Positions 43,015 through 55,286 of a stretch of DNA of 64,000 nt are shown one piece after another. Position 1 is the stretch's first letter. Each line of letters begins with the position of its first letter. A program made the position numbers and the translations under genes. The notes beneath the pieces are model-generated. The model saw only the letters and a list, made by a program, of their open reading frames with translations. It searched no databases and was not told the DNA's origin. Origin of the DNA: Dermacentor variabilis (Eukaryota > Arthropoda > Arachnida > Ixodida > Ixodidae); contig NC_134576.1 in assembly GCF_050947875.1 (NCBI RefSeq), forward strand, positions 54,254,255 to 54,318,254. The letters are read 5' to 3'.

Positions 43015-45800
43015 CTATCATTATCATTTACTAACATCCGCAGCCTGCTTCCCAAACGTGATGAAGTGTGTTCTTTTTTGGATGATACTAACAGCGATAT
43101 TGTAGCACTGACAGAAACCTGGCTTCATAAAGATGTAATGCACAATGAAATTTTCCCTAAACAAAATAGCTATAACATATACAGGCGTGATCGCTCCGTT
43201 AAGAGAGGTGGCGGTGTCCTTATCGCCATCAAGAAAGCGCTTGCTTCATACCACGTACATAGTGATTCTTCTCTGGAAATGTAGTGTGGGCCGCCTGTGC
43301 AACGGCATCGGTCAAGGTATTGGTCGGCGTCTGCTACCGACCGCCAGATTCTGATCTCTCCTTCATTACGAAACTTCAGGCCAGTATTACTTCTGCCGTC
43401 CAAACATGCCCAGCTGAATTCATTTACGTGGTTGGTGACTTTAACTTCCCGCACATTGACTGGCAGAATTTGTCAACCTCGTGTCGCACCTCAGCGGAGC
43501 TTATCAGACTTACTTTAGACTTCAATTTTTTTCAAGCGATAAATCAACCAACTCGCGCTTCTAACGTTTTAGATCTTGTCTTCTGCAGTGCACCTGAAAC
43601 GATTGGCGAAGTTCAGTACTTTGATGGTCTTAGTAACCACAAGCTTATTCAGTTAGAGCTTAATGTCCCATTAGCATTTCAAGGTACTACAACCAGGCAA
43701 ATTCGCGGTTATAATAGAGCCGATTATAAAGAAATGAATAATAGGCTTAATGACTTTTTCATTCAAACGTTCTTGCCCTCATTTTTGGATAGGTTTGTTG
43801 AACAAAACTGGGTGCTTTTTAAGAACATGATAAATAATCTAGTATACAAATATGTTCCCTTGATTTCTATCTCAAATGACAAATCTAAACCATGGTTTAC
43901 AAAAGCTCTCCGTCGTCATCGAAATCAGAAGAAACGTCTCTACAAAAAGGCCAAACTCTTGTCCACACCATCGGCTTGGGAAAAATACAGTGTATGCTTA
44001 AAATCTTATTGTTCTGCTGTTCGCGTTTCTAAGGATAAATATTTTTCTCACGACCTCCCCTCTTTTTTAAAATCCAATCCCAAAAAGTTTTGGCGTGTGA
44101 TATCTCCCGACAGCGCTAGTAATCATATTTCACTGACCAATGATGACCATCTACCACTCACCAATAGTGAATGCCCTCATGCATTTAACCGGTACTTTGC
44201 ATCAGTATTCACAAGGGAGGATCATTACAACATACACGTTGTACCTGATAACGATTGGCAATATATGGCCCCTATTAATGTCACATTTGAAGGTATCGCT
44301 CAATTCATTGATAACCTAAACATTTCTACAAGTGCTGGTGTTGACAACAGTAACTCTAAAATATTAAAAAGTACTGCATCAATTTCTAGTCAAATTCTTT
44401 GCCTCCTTTTCGAACAATCACTATCATCTGGCTCGCTCCCTACCGACTGGAAAATTGCCAAGACCGTCCCTGTGTTTGAAAGCGGAAACAGAAATTCACC
44501 CGAAAACTACCGTCCAATTTCACTGACATGCATTTGCTGTAAATTACTCGAACACATTATCGCTTTTCACATTTACAGTCCACCTCGAACATAATCCCTT
44601 CCTTTTTCCTGAACAGCGCGGCTTCCGAAAAGGATTTTCTTGTGATACTCAACTGCTAAAATTCACGACTGATTTGCATTTTAACATGGACGCTAACCTA
44701 CAAACTGACTGCATCTTCTTAGATTTTGCTAAAGCTTTCGACCGCGTTGCACATCCCCGTTTGTTTTCAAAATTTTCTATTGTTTGCCTAGATTCTTTTA
44801 CACTGTCATGAATTCGTAAATTTCTTTCTTTGCGCGCCAACAGTTTACAACAGTTAGCAGTTTTACTTCATCACTCTGTGACGTACCTTCAGGTGTACCT
44901 CAAGGCAGCGTTCTTGGCCCTTTATTGTTTCTCACATACATTAACGACCTGCCCGCTAACATATCTTCTCGTCTACGACTCTTTGATGATGACTGCATCA
45001 TTTACCGCTCCATTTATTCCATGGATGATCATCTCGCCCTCCAAAGTGACCTTAACCTAATTTCCAGTTGGTGTAATAAATGGCAAATGACACTTCACTC
45101 GAATAAATGCAAGGTTATCTCTTTCAGCCGCAAGCCTACCAATTCTAACTCCTCGTATCTCATAGATAGCACGGTATTGTCTCAGGCATCATCATACAAG
45201 TATTTAGGTATTCACCTCACGCATAATCTTTCATGGGCCACGCATGTCAACACGATTTGTGCGAAAGCTTCAAGGACGCTGGGATATCTACGCCGGAACC
45301 TGCGGAATTCTCCAAACGATGTTCGAAAACTGGCCTACCTAACACTTGTGCGGCCACAGATAGAATATGCGGCATCCATACGGTCCCCATATCAAAACTA
45401 CTTAATATTAAACTAGCTAGAATCCATACAAAATAGAGCCGCTCGCTTCATTACACCTAACTACAGTCCCCCTTTCGAGCGTAACACAGTTAAAACTTGA
45501 TATCTCTCTTGAGCCATTACATATTCGTAGTTCAATCGCTCCTTTATGCTTATTTCATAAATATCACCCCTGCATCAGGCAATCTGCGTTACCTCTGGAA
45601 GCGCCGTCACGCATTTCGAGCCGTTTACCTAATCAGTACAGCATCAAGCGCATACACGAAAGAACACAAGCCTTCAATTCATCAGCTCTTCCACGTGCCA
45701 TCGTTCTTTGGAATGATCTTCCCGATAATATTGCATCCATACGCAACCATCAATCATTCCATCATCAGCTGCGCGAATACTTTCCAGTGACATCGTGACG
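43015..45800 (+). pseudogene. CR1-like LINE ORF2: endonuclease and reverse transcriptase
   Basis: The endonuclease starts LSFTNIRSLLPKRDEV, with IVALTETWLHKD (catalytic Glu). A stop at 43282 is followed by VGVCYRPP, VVGDFNFPHIDW and LSNHKLIQLEL in a second frame. RT begins SKPWFTKALRRHRNQKKRLY, KKFWRVISPDS, VPVFESGNRNSPENYRPISL. A frameshift at about 44590 leads to FPEQRGFRKGFSCDTQLLKF and DFAKAFDRVAHPRL, then further breaks. The catalytic box reads FDDDCIIYR, with Asp where CR1-type RTs have Ala (FADD). It ends LVRPQIEYAASI and QNRAARFI. Not functional. Confidence 0.85.
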
Positions 45801-46099
45801 TTAAACCTTCTCTTGTATAAAATATCGCCCTTTTTGGCTATTGTGTTTTTGTAAACCCCTGCTTTATTATTATTTTTTTTTAGTCATGTGTCAGATATTT
45901 GTGCTGTATTTGTATACTTCAGTTATTTCTTGTACTTCGCTCTTATGTTTGTTACTGCTTTTTAGTACTAGCCCTGTGCAATGCTTTCCCCCTTTTTTTT
46001 ACCTGCATATTTTGCATTTCTTATAATAATCCTTGTTCGTTCCCCTCACTCAATGGCCTCTGGGCCCTGTAAGGTATTGCGAATAAATAAATAAATGGG

Positions 46100-46396
46100 C
46101 GTGCTTCTTTATTATAGTTATTTATTTATTTGAGGGCGGAGGAAGGTTATGCCGGATGCCCACCAGGGCCGAAATCGGGCTTGAAGACCTGGGCCTGGGT
46201 TAGGTAAGGGCCTGTTAAGGGCCTCGGTCTGACTTCCAGTATACGCAGGCGTTCTGCATAGACTGAAGGCATTATGTGCGAAGCGAAAGTGACATTATGA
46301 AGCGTGTATGAGAAGGATGTAAGAGAAAACAGAGCGCCGACTCCCCCCCTGCCACCCTCCTAACAGTTCATTTTTTCTTTTCAGAAGGCATCGCTA
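46100..46396. other. Short spacer, nothing recognised
   Basis: Bases 46100-46396 contain a TTTATTTATTTGAGGGCGGA string like a LINE tail on the minus strand and GC-rich duplicated words (GGGCCTG), but no gene. Confidence 0.4.
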
Positions 46397-46398
46397 TA

Positions 46399-46923
46399 CA
46401 GGGTGTCCCAGCTAACTTCAGCCAGAGCTTAAAATATGCGAACGCCACGTAGCTGGACAGAAATGTTGTTCGCCGTCGCTTGGGGATACTCAAATATTTT
46501 TCTTTTCATTCCATTGATTTAGATAATTCTTTAAAATAAATAATGAATTTCGCAAATATTATAGTTATATGAAAACCATCAATGAGAAATATGTAGAGCG
46601 ACATGAAAAACTCCCGATACAGCTTTCCGTTGCTCAAAACGTGCTACGTAGGAGTGTTTTTCCGAGCGTGAAAGAAGCCCGCGAACACAAAGTGCCTCGA
46701 GCGGCCAGTCGCGCGGCAATTGTGCGCACAATAAGTGCAACATGTGCCATAAGGTAATTACTTAAAAGCTCAATTAGTGAATTTTTGGTAATTAATGACG
46801 TTGTTCAATTTTTGTGCAAGCAATGTCCGCCTCTTCGAGTAGACCAGCTCATGGACTCGAATTGTGCTATCGGCCACTGGCAATTAAAAAATAATTTTTG
46901 AAAGTGTTCGCTGAAACACCCTC
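46399..46923. mobile_element. MITE with TA duplication (525 bp)
   Basis: The left end CAGGGTGTCCCAGCTAAC and the right end read inward GAGGGTGTTTCAGCGAAC are inverted repeats (about 14 of 18 match) with TA outside both (46397-46398 and 46924-46925). No transposase ORF. The GGGTGTCCCAGCTAAC start is typical of an abundant tick repeat. Inference: a non-autonomous Tc1/mariner-like element. Confidence 0.75.
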
Positions 46924-46992
46924 TATATTGTGAAAGTTTATTTTCTTCTCAACGAAAAGAAGGCGCCAAGCCAAAAGGCAAGAGCCTGACAA

Positions 46993-47034
46993 GGTCCTGG
47001 TCACCCTGGTCACCCTGGTCCTGGTCACCCTGGC
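46993..47034. repeat. Short tandem repeat (GGTCACCCT / GGTCCT)
   Basis: Words GGTCACCCT and GGTCCT alternate over about 42 bp. This is a small minisatellite with no other feature. Confidence 0.7.
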
Positions 47035-47294
47035 ATTGTGCACTAGCACTTCACATCAAATTCACAATGAATTTCTCAAGCGTTGTAAAAAAGCATGAAG
47101 CGGTAAGTTAACATGCATCGAATTTGTACTAGAAAAGAATAAATCGGATGCACAACTTATCGTATGGTATAAAGATGCGTAATTTTTTTGCAAACATAAA
47201 AAATATCAGTCCTAAAACACAGAAACAATATCACAAAGCTTACAACACGTGTGTTATAGAAAAAAAAACATTTGAAAGGTAGTAAAATAAATAT

Positions 47295-47424
47295 TATAAA
47301 GGAGATTTATTGGGGTTCGTAGCGACCGCCGGTCCTGGGATGCACCGAGCAGTTCCCGAGCTCGAGCCTCTGCTGCGCGCTTGATGCTGCTGACTCTGTG
47401 CGCACGTTCGTCATCTTCCTTACA
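47295..47424 (-). repeat. Gypsy-C 3' LTR (130 bp)
   Basis: On the plus strand TATAAAGGAGATTTATTGGG ... CTTCCTTACA. It matches 52220-52358 closely but lacks the 9-bp string GATGGTGCT of the right copy. The pol reading frame runs into this LTR and stops at 47307. Confidence 0.88.
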
Positions 47425-50400
47425 ATGGGCCCGCGGAAATAAAGGAGCCATCCTGGCGACTTAGTTTTCTGGAAGGACGGTAGAATGGTGATACGGCTTG
47501 ACACGCTGAACGTGAACGACTTCGCGGTTGCGACGTCGCATGTCGGACGGCGGCTTAGTGCCTCAACCAGGTAATCAACGGGTGATGTTCTCTCGAGAAC
47601 GCGGTATGGCCCGTCGTACTTCGGAAGGAGTTTTGAATTGAGCCCAGGCGTGCGGTGTGGCACTAAAAACCAGACGAGAGCGCCAGGGAGAAAAGTGGGA
47701 GTCGAGTTCTGGGCATCGTGAACGGCTTTTTGACGGCTCTGGTCGTCCGCGGTGAATCGGCGGGCCAGCTGGCGACATTCCTCGGCGTGTCTGGTGGTTT
47801 CCGAGATCGGCAGGCATTCGGATGGGTCCGGCCGGTAGGGCAGAATGGTGCCGATTGTGTGCGAAGGATGACGGCCGTAAAGAAGGTAAAAGGGTGAGAA
47901 TCCGGTAGTGGCCTGAATCACAGTGTTGTAGGCGTAGGTGACAAACGGAAAAACCAGGTCCCAGTTAGAGTGATCAGGTGAGACATACATGGCGAGCATG
48001 TCACCAAGAGTTCGATTAAAGCGTTCCGTGGTACCGTTAGTCTGCGGGTGATAAGCAGTGCATTTACGATGAACAATAGCGCATTCAGCAAGCAGTTCGA
48101 TGACTTCAGATAAGAAGTCGCTTAAAAGTCGCTTGTCGCTTAAAAGTTCACGTGGACCTCCATGACGAAGAAGAAAACGGCGAAGTAAGAAATTGGCGCC
48201 CTCCTGCGCTGTAGCATTTGGTAGAGCAGCTGTCTCAGCATAACGGGTCAAGTGGTCTACCGCAACGATTATCCACCTGTTGCCGGTAGGAGTTAACAGA
48301 AGTGGCCCATAGAGATCTATGCCCACGCGATCAAAGGGTCGGGATGGGCACTGTAAAGGCTGGAGTTCGCCCGCGGAGTTGTGCGGTGGCGCTTTGCGGC
48401 GTTGGCACTCATGACAAGAGCGGACGAACTTTCGAACGAAATTGTACATTCCCCGCCAGTAATAGCGGTGTCGAAGTCTTTCGTAGGTCTTGAAGACTCC
48501 CGCGTGCCCACACTGAGGGTCGACGTGGAACGAGGAGCAGAGCTCTGATCGCAAGTTTCTCGGAATGACGAGTAACCAGGTGCGTCCCTCTGGGGCATAG
48601 TTGCCTCGATATAGTAGCTGGTCTCGAATCGGAAAATGAGGAACTTGGTGCCGAAGCGTACGTGACGCCGGAACTTTCGACGTATCCTAGAGAAGGTCGA
48701 GCAGAGATGCAGTCCAGGGATTATTACGCTGTGCAGCAGCGATAGTGTCAACGTCCAGAGAGGATAATGTGCACTCGCAGGAGGAGTCGTGACTGGCCTT
48801 CGGGGGAAGCGGCGATCGGGATAACGCGTCAGCGTCGGAGTGCTTTCGCCCGGAACGGTAAACCACGCGGATGTCATATTCTTGGATTCGCAATGCCCAG
48901 CGGGCAAGGTGGCTCGATGGATCTTTGAGCGTCGACAGCCAACATAGTGTGTGGTGGTCGGTCACTACGCCAAACGATCGGCCGTATAAATATGGGCGAA
49001 ACTTGCCAAGCGCCCACACAATGGCCAAACACTGCTTTTCTGTAACGCTGTAATTGGTCTCCGCCTTGGTTAACGTGCGACTCGCGTATGCTACGACGTA
49101 TTCTGTGTGGCCAGGTTGACGCTGTTGCAACACATCGCCAAGGCCTACACCGCTTGCATCGGTATGGATTTCGGTTGGCGCTTGAGGGTCAAAATGGCGA
49201 AGAATGGGTGGCGTCATGAGAAGACGGCGCAAGGTTGTAAAGGCGTCGTCACACGCTGGAGACCATGATGAGAGATCTCCAGCACCACCAAAGAGCTGCG
49301 TGAGTTTCGAACGAATCGCCGGAAGTAAGAGCAGAGGCCGATAAAACTGCGTAGCTCTTTCATAGTGGTAGGTTTTGGAAACGCAGTAACCGCACGTAGC
49401 TTCTCAGGATCCGGGCGAATGCCCTCCTTTGACACGACATGGCCTAAAATTGTCAGCTGACGAACAGCAAATCGACACTTCTTCAGGTTAAGTTGCAACC
49501 CGGCGTTGGTCAAGCAAGTGAGTACGTGCTGGAGGTGAAGCAGGTGTGTTGCGAAATCAGGGGCGAACACCACAATGTCGTCAAGATAGCAAAGACAGAT
49601 TTTCCATTTGAGGCCACGCAGAACATTATCCATCATTCTTTCGAACGTAGCAGGTGCGTTGCCAAGTCCGAAAGGCATGACGGTGAATTCATACAAGCCG
49701 TCTGGTGTAACAAAGGCAGTTTTCGGGCGATCGGCCTCTGCTATCGGAACCTGCCAGTAGCCTGACCGCAAATTCAGCGAAGAAAAGAACTCGGCTCCCT
49801 GCAAACAGTCCAGAGCATCATCGATTCGTGGTAATGGGTAGACGTCCTTCAGCGTGATCTTGTTCAACCGTCGAAAATCAACACAGAAGCGGATGGAACC
49901 GTCCTTTTTTTTGTGACGAGGACCACGGGAGAGGACCATGGGCTTTGGGAAGGTTGAATGACGCCTCGACGGAGCATGTCATCGACCTGGTCTGCAATGA
50001 CATGACGTTCCGTAGCCGACACGCGATATGGTCTTTGTCGCAGCGGTGAGTGAGAGCCAGTGTCGATGTAATGCTCGACCGTCCATCCACGGCCAAGAGA
50101 TGTTTCAGCAACGTCGAAAGAACGACGGAAGTGCTGAAGGATTGCGAGAAGTTGAGATCGCTGCGAATGCGTCAGATCTTCAGCGATGAATGGGCTGAAC
50201 ACACCAGTCCATGTTGAGTCGGGTACGGAGAGGGCACTCAGTTCATGGACGGCAGTAGAAGGCACTTCGTGGTGGACGGAGACAATTCGTGTTGAATCGA
50301 CCGACTCGACGTAAACAAGGCGTTCGCGGCGGAGCAGTGATAGCGGCGATGAAAGATGATTGTAAATGGGCCTCGTGCTGACGCCGGCGGCAAGGTCAAG

Positions 50401-51262
50401 AGCTGCAAAGGCCAAAGGAAGCGCTTTTCGGGTAACAAAGTGAAGAGAGGGCATGAAGAAGACCGTCCCGTCGGATATGGTACTACAGAAGACTGGCATG
50501 AATGCTGAAGAGCACGGGGGAATACAGGTGTCTTCTTTCACGACAATTTTAGCGGCAGGATGAGCATCGACGGAGGCCAGGCCACCAAGGTGTAAAAGTT
50601 CAATCTCAGCCCCAGCGCAATTGATGATGGCATTATGGCGTGAGAGAAAATCCCATCCTAGAATAACGGCGTGGGAGCACGATGAAAGAACTATGAATTC
50701 AATCGTGTACAAAACGTCCTGTATGGTCACACGGGCAGCACAAGCAGCGGTAGGGCGAATAGGTTGAGCACTCGCTGTTCTAAGCGACAATCCAGACAGA
50801 GACGCCGTCACTTTACGAAGCGAACAGCAAAGCCTGGCATGCATAACTGAAATAGCGGCACCGGTATCGACGAGGGCGACTGCAGCGACATCTTCGATAA
50901 ACACATCAACGACATTGGCAGGTAAAGGAGGAGGACTTCGGCATGTCGACAGTTGCGCAGTTCTTGCTTCAGGAACGCGTCGTCTAGTTTCCCTCTTCGT
51001 TAGAGACGGGTCGTCGACGCATAGGGGAAAGCGATCGGCGACGTGGAGAGGGTGATCGGAGGCGTTCGAAGCGAGCACGGCAATCAGTCTGGGAGCAAGC
51101 TGGTGAGGAGTCGAAGGGTCCGTAAGGCGCATTTGAATCAGGCGGCACATAGGGCGCTCGGCGATCGTCATCGAACGCCTGCGATCGGCGGCGGCAGAAC
51201 CTTGCGACATGACCGGGACCCGACCCTTGCGCTGGCACCGTTCGCCAGCGGGAGCCTCCCAT
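47307..51262 (-). pseudogene. Gypsy-C gag C-terminus and pol
   Basis: Right to left: gag end with GPGHVARFCRRRSQ (half a zinc knuckle) and an Arg/Ser tail stopping at 50984. Protease VVDVFIEDVAAVALVDTGA lies in an overlapping frame. The region before RT (LRQRPYRVSATERHVIADQV) is followed by a shift near 49910. RT starts KKDGSIRFCVDFRRLNKITL and carries VMPFGLGNAPATFERM and CYLDDIVVFAP. A small deletion and shift lie near 49310. RNase [45 protein letters not shown] at 48687 stands where Gln is expected. The integrase reads in the same frame as RNase [57 protein letters not shown] and [11 protein letters not shown] keep D, D and [18 protein letters not shown] ends the domain. Confidence 0.87.
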
Positions 51263-51780
51263 CTTCAGCGGAGCCGACGACAGCGACGTTGAAGAGTGGC
51301 TGTCGTCCTACGAACGGGTGAGCGTTCACAACAAATGGAAAGACTCGGACAAACTGGCTTACGTATCATTCTACCTCGCGGGCGTGGCCAGTCTCTGGTT
51401 CAGAAATCATGAGAGGGATATCCGAACGTGGTCGGCGTTCAAGACGTCCATTACAGAAGTATTTGACCGACCCGCCGTCAGGAAACTCCGAGCCGAGCAG
51501 CGTTTGCGCACACGCGCACAGGACACGGGTGAGACATTCACCAGCTATATAGAAGACGTTCTAGATTTGTGCAAGCGTGTGAACGCTGCCATGACGGAAG
51601 CGGAAAAGATCAAGCACGTCATGAAGGGAATTGATGATGACGCGTTCCAGATGCTTCTGGCCAAGGACACGCGCACTGTTGGCAACGTCATCAGCTTGTG
51701 CCAGAGCTATGATGAATTACGCAAGCAGCGAGTTCCAACAAGGCGACATACCGCACCTAATGCGGCGTCACTCTGCAGCC
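51215..51780 (+). pseudogene. Gypsy-C gag N-terminal half, inverted
   Basis: The plus strand reads QREPPIFSGADDSDVEEWLS, YVSFYLAGVASLWFRNHERD, FKTSITEVFDRPAVRKLRAE, TFTSYIEDVLDLCKRVNAAM and KHVMKGIDDDAFQMLLAKD, the typical tick Gypsy gag, open for more than 180 codons. Pol and the gag C-terminus lie on the other strand, head to head with this piece at about 51213. The region between here and the zinc knuckle is missing. At 51780 it runs into the AC microsatellite. Either a within-element inversion or an assembly join. Confidence 0.85.
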
Positions 51781-51781
51781 T

Positions 51782-52090
<309 letters not shown>

Positions 52091-52205
52091 CAAATATTAC
52101 TCAGATGGGGGGGGCAAGATGAGGTGCGCATACGCGCCGCGTGGAAACACATTTACGCACATAATACACAAGTGACACACCTGCATGCGTTACCTTCTCC
52201 ACCCC

Positions 52206-52217
52206 GCACCTCCACCA
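52206..52217 (-). promoter_or_regulatory. Gypsy-C primer binding site
   Basis: On the minus strand TGGTGGAGGTGC directly inside the 5' LTR, the same 12 bases as in Gypsy-A and Gypsy-B. It shows that the element's true 5' end is on the right. Confidence 0.75.
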
Positions 52218-52219
52218 CT

Positions 52220-52358
52220 TATAAAGGAGATTTATTGGGGTTCGTAGCGACCACCGGTTCCAGGATGCACCGAGCAGTTCCCGAGCTCGAGCCTCTGCTG
52301 CGCGCTTGATGCTGCCGATGGTGCTGACTCTGTGCGCACATTCGTTATCTTCCTTACA
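52220..52358 (-). repeat. Gypsy-C 5' LTR (139 bp)
   Basis: Plus-strand TATAAAGGAGATTTATTGGG ... CTTCCTTACA, paired with 47295-47424. Confidence 0.88.
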
Positions 52359-52362
52359 ATAC

Positions 52363-53928
52363 AAATAAATACAAAGTTTGTCGGCTAAATAAATATCTCG
52401 TTCCGTTTGTTCCAACAGGCATTTTTTTAGTTGTAGATTTAAAACGTTTTTGTGGAAGGTAGGTAATATTCAGTTTCAAAGGGAAATTGATTTATTACCG
52501 TGAGAATTTGGTAGCTTAGTGTTAGCTTGCCATAATCGGCGCGTGCGATTGGAACAAGCTTACGTTTCGTCTGAAAAGCATAACGGCTGCTGGAATGATT
52601 TATTGCTCGAGAACATTGCCTCGTGCGTCGAATAAACATAAACACCATGCCCATCCTCTTTTACCGATGATGTCGGGGCGAAACAATTAAATGCCGTGTA
52701 CAACGCATAAAAATTGGGAGAAAGTGCCTATTCAGTAACTCTTTTCAGAGCCCACAAGCAATCTGCACAGCGCAAATTTTCGGTACACGTCACCAAAAAG
52801 CGGCCCCCATTTCTTTTTTTTTTCCCCCGATATGCGAAATATGTGCTGCTTTTGCTCCTGCCGCGAAACAAGTAATAGTGTAGCTCTTATTTAGAAACAG
52901 CCTGAAAACGAAATCGTCGAATTCAGGCGTGACACTTGGCTTTAGAGAAGAATTCGAGCCAGCGTTTTATTGGTATTGAAATCGCTCCGCACGTTCGAGC
53001 AAGGTCATTTTCACAAGCATGTCTACGATAAGTCGGGATTATACCATTAAATTTGACAGCTATACCTGTAAAAGGGTTGATTAGATTTTTGATGGCGATA
53101 AGATACTGAGACTGTAACGCTATGTAGGTTGTCTCTGGACAGAGATTAAACAGTTCCGGGCTTTTATAATGCAATGATTTGATGCCGTAAGGCACACCAT
53201 GCAGTCGTTGCGTGGGGCTGATTGTTATACTTTATCCGGACCTCCCCATCGGCCGCAAGTTAAGCGTAGCAAGCTGACTGTGTTTTCGAATACGGCTATA
53301 GCGGTTCCAAAAAATTGGGCATGGTGCAAGTTGCGCAAGCCGACAGTTTCTTAGGGCGGGTACTACCCAGCGCCAGGCGTTATTCCCAACGCGAGCATGT
53401 ATGGCGAATCCCGCTCGTCGTCCGATACAGGGTGTCCCGAAAAGGCACAAAAGTCCATCCGCGTTGTCCATGCAGGGGTACGCGTATAGTAAAGGAAAGC
53501 GTCACTTATGTGGTCACTCTTAATTATTAAAGAAGAACATTTAGCTTCAGCTGTAGTTATGTTGGACTTTCCAGCGTACAGCCGAAAGTGCCCGCTTTCA
53601 AAAGTGCGTGCGTGTGTGTGTGGGGGGGGGGGGCAAATGACATACGTTGCCCCTCATGTTTTTGACAGTGGTCGGGGTGCAAGTGACCCCCCCCCCCTTC
53701 TGTAGATACGCCTTTGATCATTGCCTCCTTCCTTATTGTCGTTCCCAAGCTGGAATACACGCGTTTGATATTTCGGCTGTCTTCAGTTGCTGTGCACCTA
53801 CCATAATATTAAGTTTTTTTTTTTCTTGTTACGAGACCTATTGGCCACTGCAGAATCCGTCACTTGTGCTGGTAACACTGTCAAAATAAACAAGGTTGAC
53901 TACGACGTCCAGGTACACGGCGGCTGTT
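52363..53928. other. Spacer, no recognisable gene
   Basis: AT-rich, with a GT run ending in poly-G near 53610-53633 and poly-C near 53687-53698. ATACAGGGTGTCCCG at 53428 resembles the end of the MITE at 46399, but no partner end is found nearby. An ORF at 52923-53195 on the minus strand lacks recognisable motifs. Confidence 0.5.
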
Positions 53929-54111
53929 TCACTTGGTGCTGTGCTCACATTTCTCGTTTGTGATGTCGAATCCAGGTGTTTCGTCGAAGCCGAAATGGTC
54001 CTTGCTGCTGATCACCTTCTTTAGATCGGTCTGAAGGACTTCGGCGACGAAATCGCGGAAATAGTTGCGCTGTGCGTGTAAAGATCCGGTGTGCCCAGCG
54101 ACCCACATCAT
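53929..54111 (-). CDS. Possible terminal exon of an unrecognised gene
   Basis: The minus strand encodes AQRNYFRDFVAEVLQTDLKK and DHFGFDETPGFDITNEKCEH, ending at a TGA. Nearly every codon of the stretch ends in C or G in an otherwise AT-rich neighbourhood, which is typical of real coding DNA in ticks. The upstream sequence on this strand is purine-rich, so I cannot place a splice acceptor, and I do not recognise the protein. It could be a fragment of a decayed gene or chance. Confidence 0.3.
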   Translation of the reverse strand: MMWVAGHTGSLHAQRNYFRDFVAEVLQTDLKKVISSKDHFGFDETPGFDITNEKCEHSTK

Positions 54112-54793
54112 ACTTTTCTTTTTTTTTTGAAAGACAAATAGTCTTTCAAGCGAACCGGAGGTTAAAGAAAGATAATGTTTGTGCGTAGCGGGCCTCTCCG
54201 AAAGGTGAAAGCACTTGTTCGCGGCGTTTATTTACTGTTACAGGTACGATACACTAATGTCTTCGACCTTCATATGCAACTCCGTACTGCGACTCGTGTT
54301 GCAGTATACCTAGATCTCGCAATATATAAGCAGTAACGTCTGTCATGCTTGCAGAAACTAAATACGGATATTCTTCGATAGAATGAGGCTAAAAACTGTT
54401 ACCTTGCCTGGTCAGTGTGCCTTGGGATAAAAACAAGTGTGAGTTCCGTTTGTGAGTCGGGTCCCGGGATGTACCTCAGGTAAACATAAGAGAGCAGGCA
54501 CGTGACTATAAAACGTTGTGTGTCACTTAATTGCAGCAAGGCTGCGCAATTCGAGACTCTCGCTATGAATGACAGAGAAGAAGGGAAACCTGGGTGCTCG
54601 ATTTTTTTTTAAAAATCACGACAAAATAAAGCCGACAATCAGTGAAGCCAAGGAAAGGATAGGGGTAATTAATTATTTGCGGATAAAGTTAAAATGCAGA
54701 AAATAATGAAAAAAAAAGCGCCAATGAACGTGGACGAAAAGACAACTTGTTATCTTCGTCCACTCCGAAGCGTACGTAGCCTGGCCGCTGCCA
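54112..54793. other. Spacer before Gypsy-D
   Basis: AT-rich, no LTR found for Gypsy-D. A hairpin GTGGACGAA ... TTCGTCCAC lies at about 54730-54763. Confidence 0.45.
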
Positions 54794-54795
54794 CC

Positions 54796-55071
54796 ATGCC
54801 GACTGACAAAGAGCCTGCAGCAACGGCGGCCACGATGGGGGCCACCATTCCAACCGTCATGTTGGTTAAGTCCTGCGATCATGGCACGTTTGCGGCTACC
54901 GACGACTTTGACGTCGAAGATTGGCTCCAGGCCAACATGATCTTCCACTTGAAAGGTACCACAAGGGTCTTGTTTAAGACCCATGAAGAGAAGCTAACAA
55001 GTTGGGAGCAATGCAAGGAGAAATTGGTCTCCAATCTACGCTGTAAAGGTGGTTGGACGGCGAAGCTGTAA
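54796..55071 (+). pseudogene. Gypsy-D gag fragment
   Basis: ATG at 54796 (MPTDKEPAATAATMG), then FAATDDFDVEDWLQ. The reading jumps over a short deletion to MIFHLKGTTRVLFKTHEEKL, TSWEQCKEKLVSNL, then stops at 55071. The layout is that of the gag N-terminus. The open frame extends upstream to 54694, but the family normally starts near MPTD. Confidence 0.75.
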
Positions 55072-55286
55072 ACAACACCTAGACCGATTACCCATTGCGA
55101 CGCAGCTTGAAATTATTCACCTGGCGACATTCAGATGCACTTTACCTAATTACTAGCCTAAGGCGCTTCAAGTGTCTGCGACTTCGTGCTCCTATAAAGA
55201 GTGCACTAGAGACCAGAAGAATGCAATTAAAACTGACGGGTGCAACTCGGAAGGGTGACACTGCTACAACAATCCGGACTGAAATT

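Larger units (their letters stand above)
42490..46098 (+). mobile_element. CR1-like LINE (plus strand), near full length
   Basis: Contains remnants of ORF1 (42493-42957) and ORF2 (43015-45800) and ends with TGCGAATAAATAAATAAAT near 46080-46098, a (TAAA)n-type tail. The protein resembles the minus-strand LINE at 21096-23640 (both have ...YLG[IV]..., LGFLRRHLR or LGYLRRNLR), so the two belong to related families. Several stops and frameshifts. 5' end uncertain, and no target duplication identified. Confidence 0.85.

Noticed and set aside
53426..53460. GGGTGTCCCG string like the MITE end at 46399
   Set aside because: No matching inverted end or TA-flanked partner nearby, so no element can be delimited.
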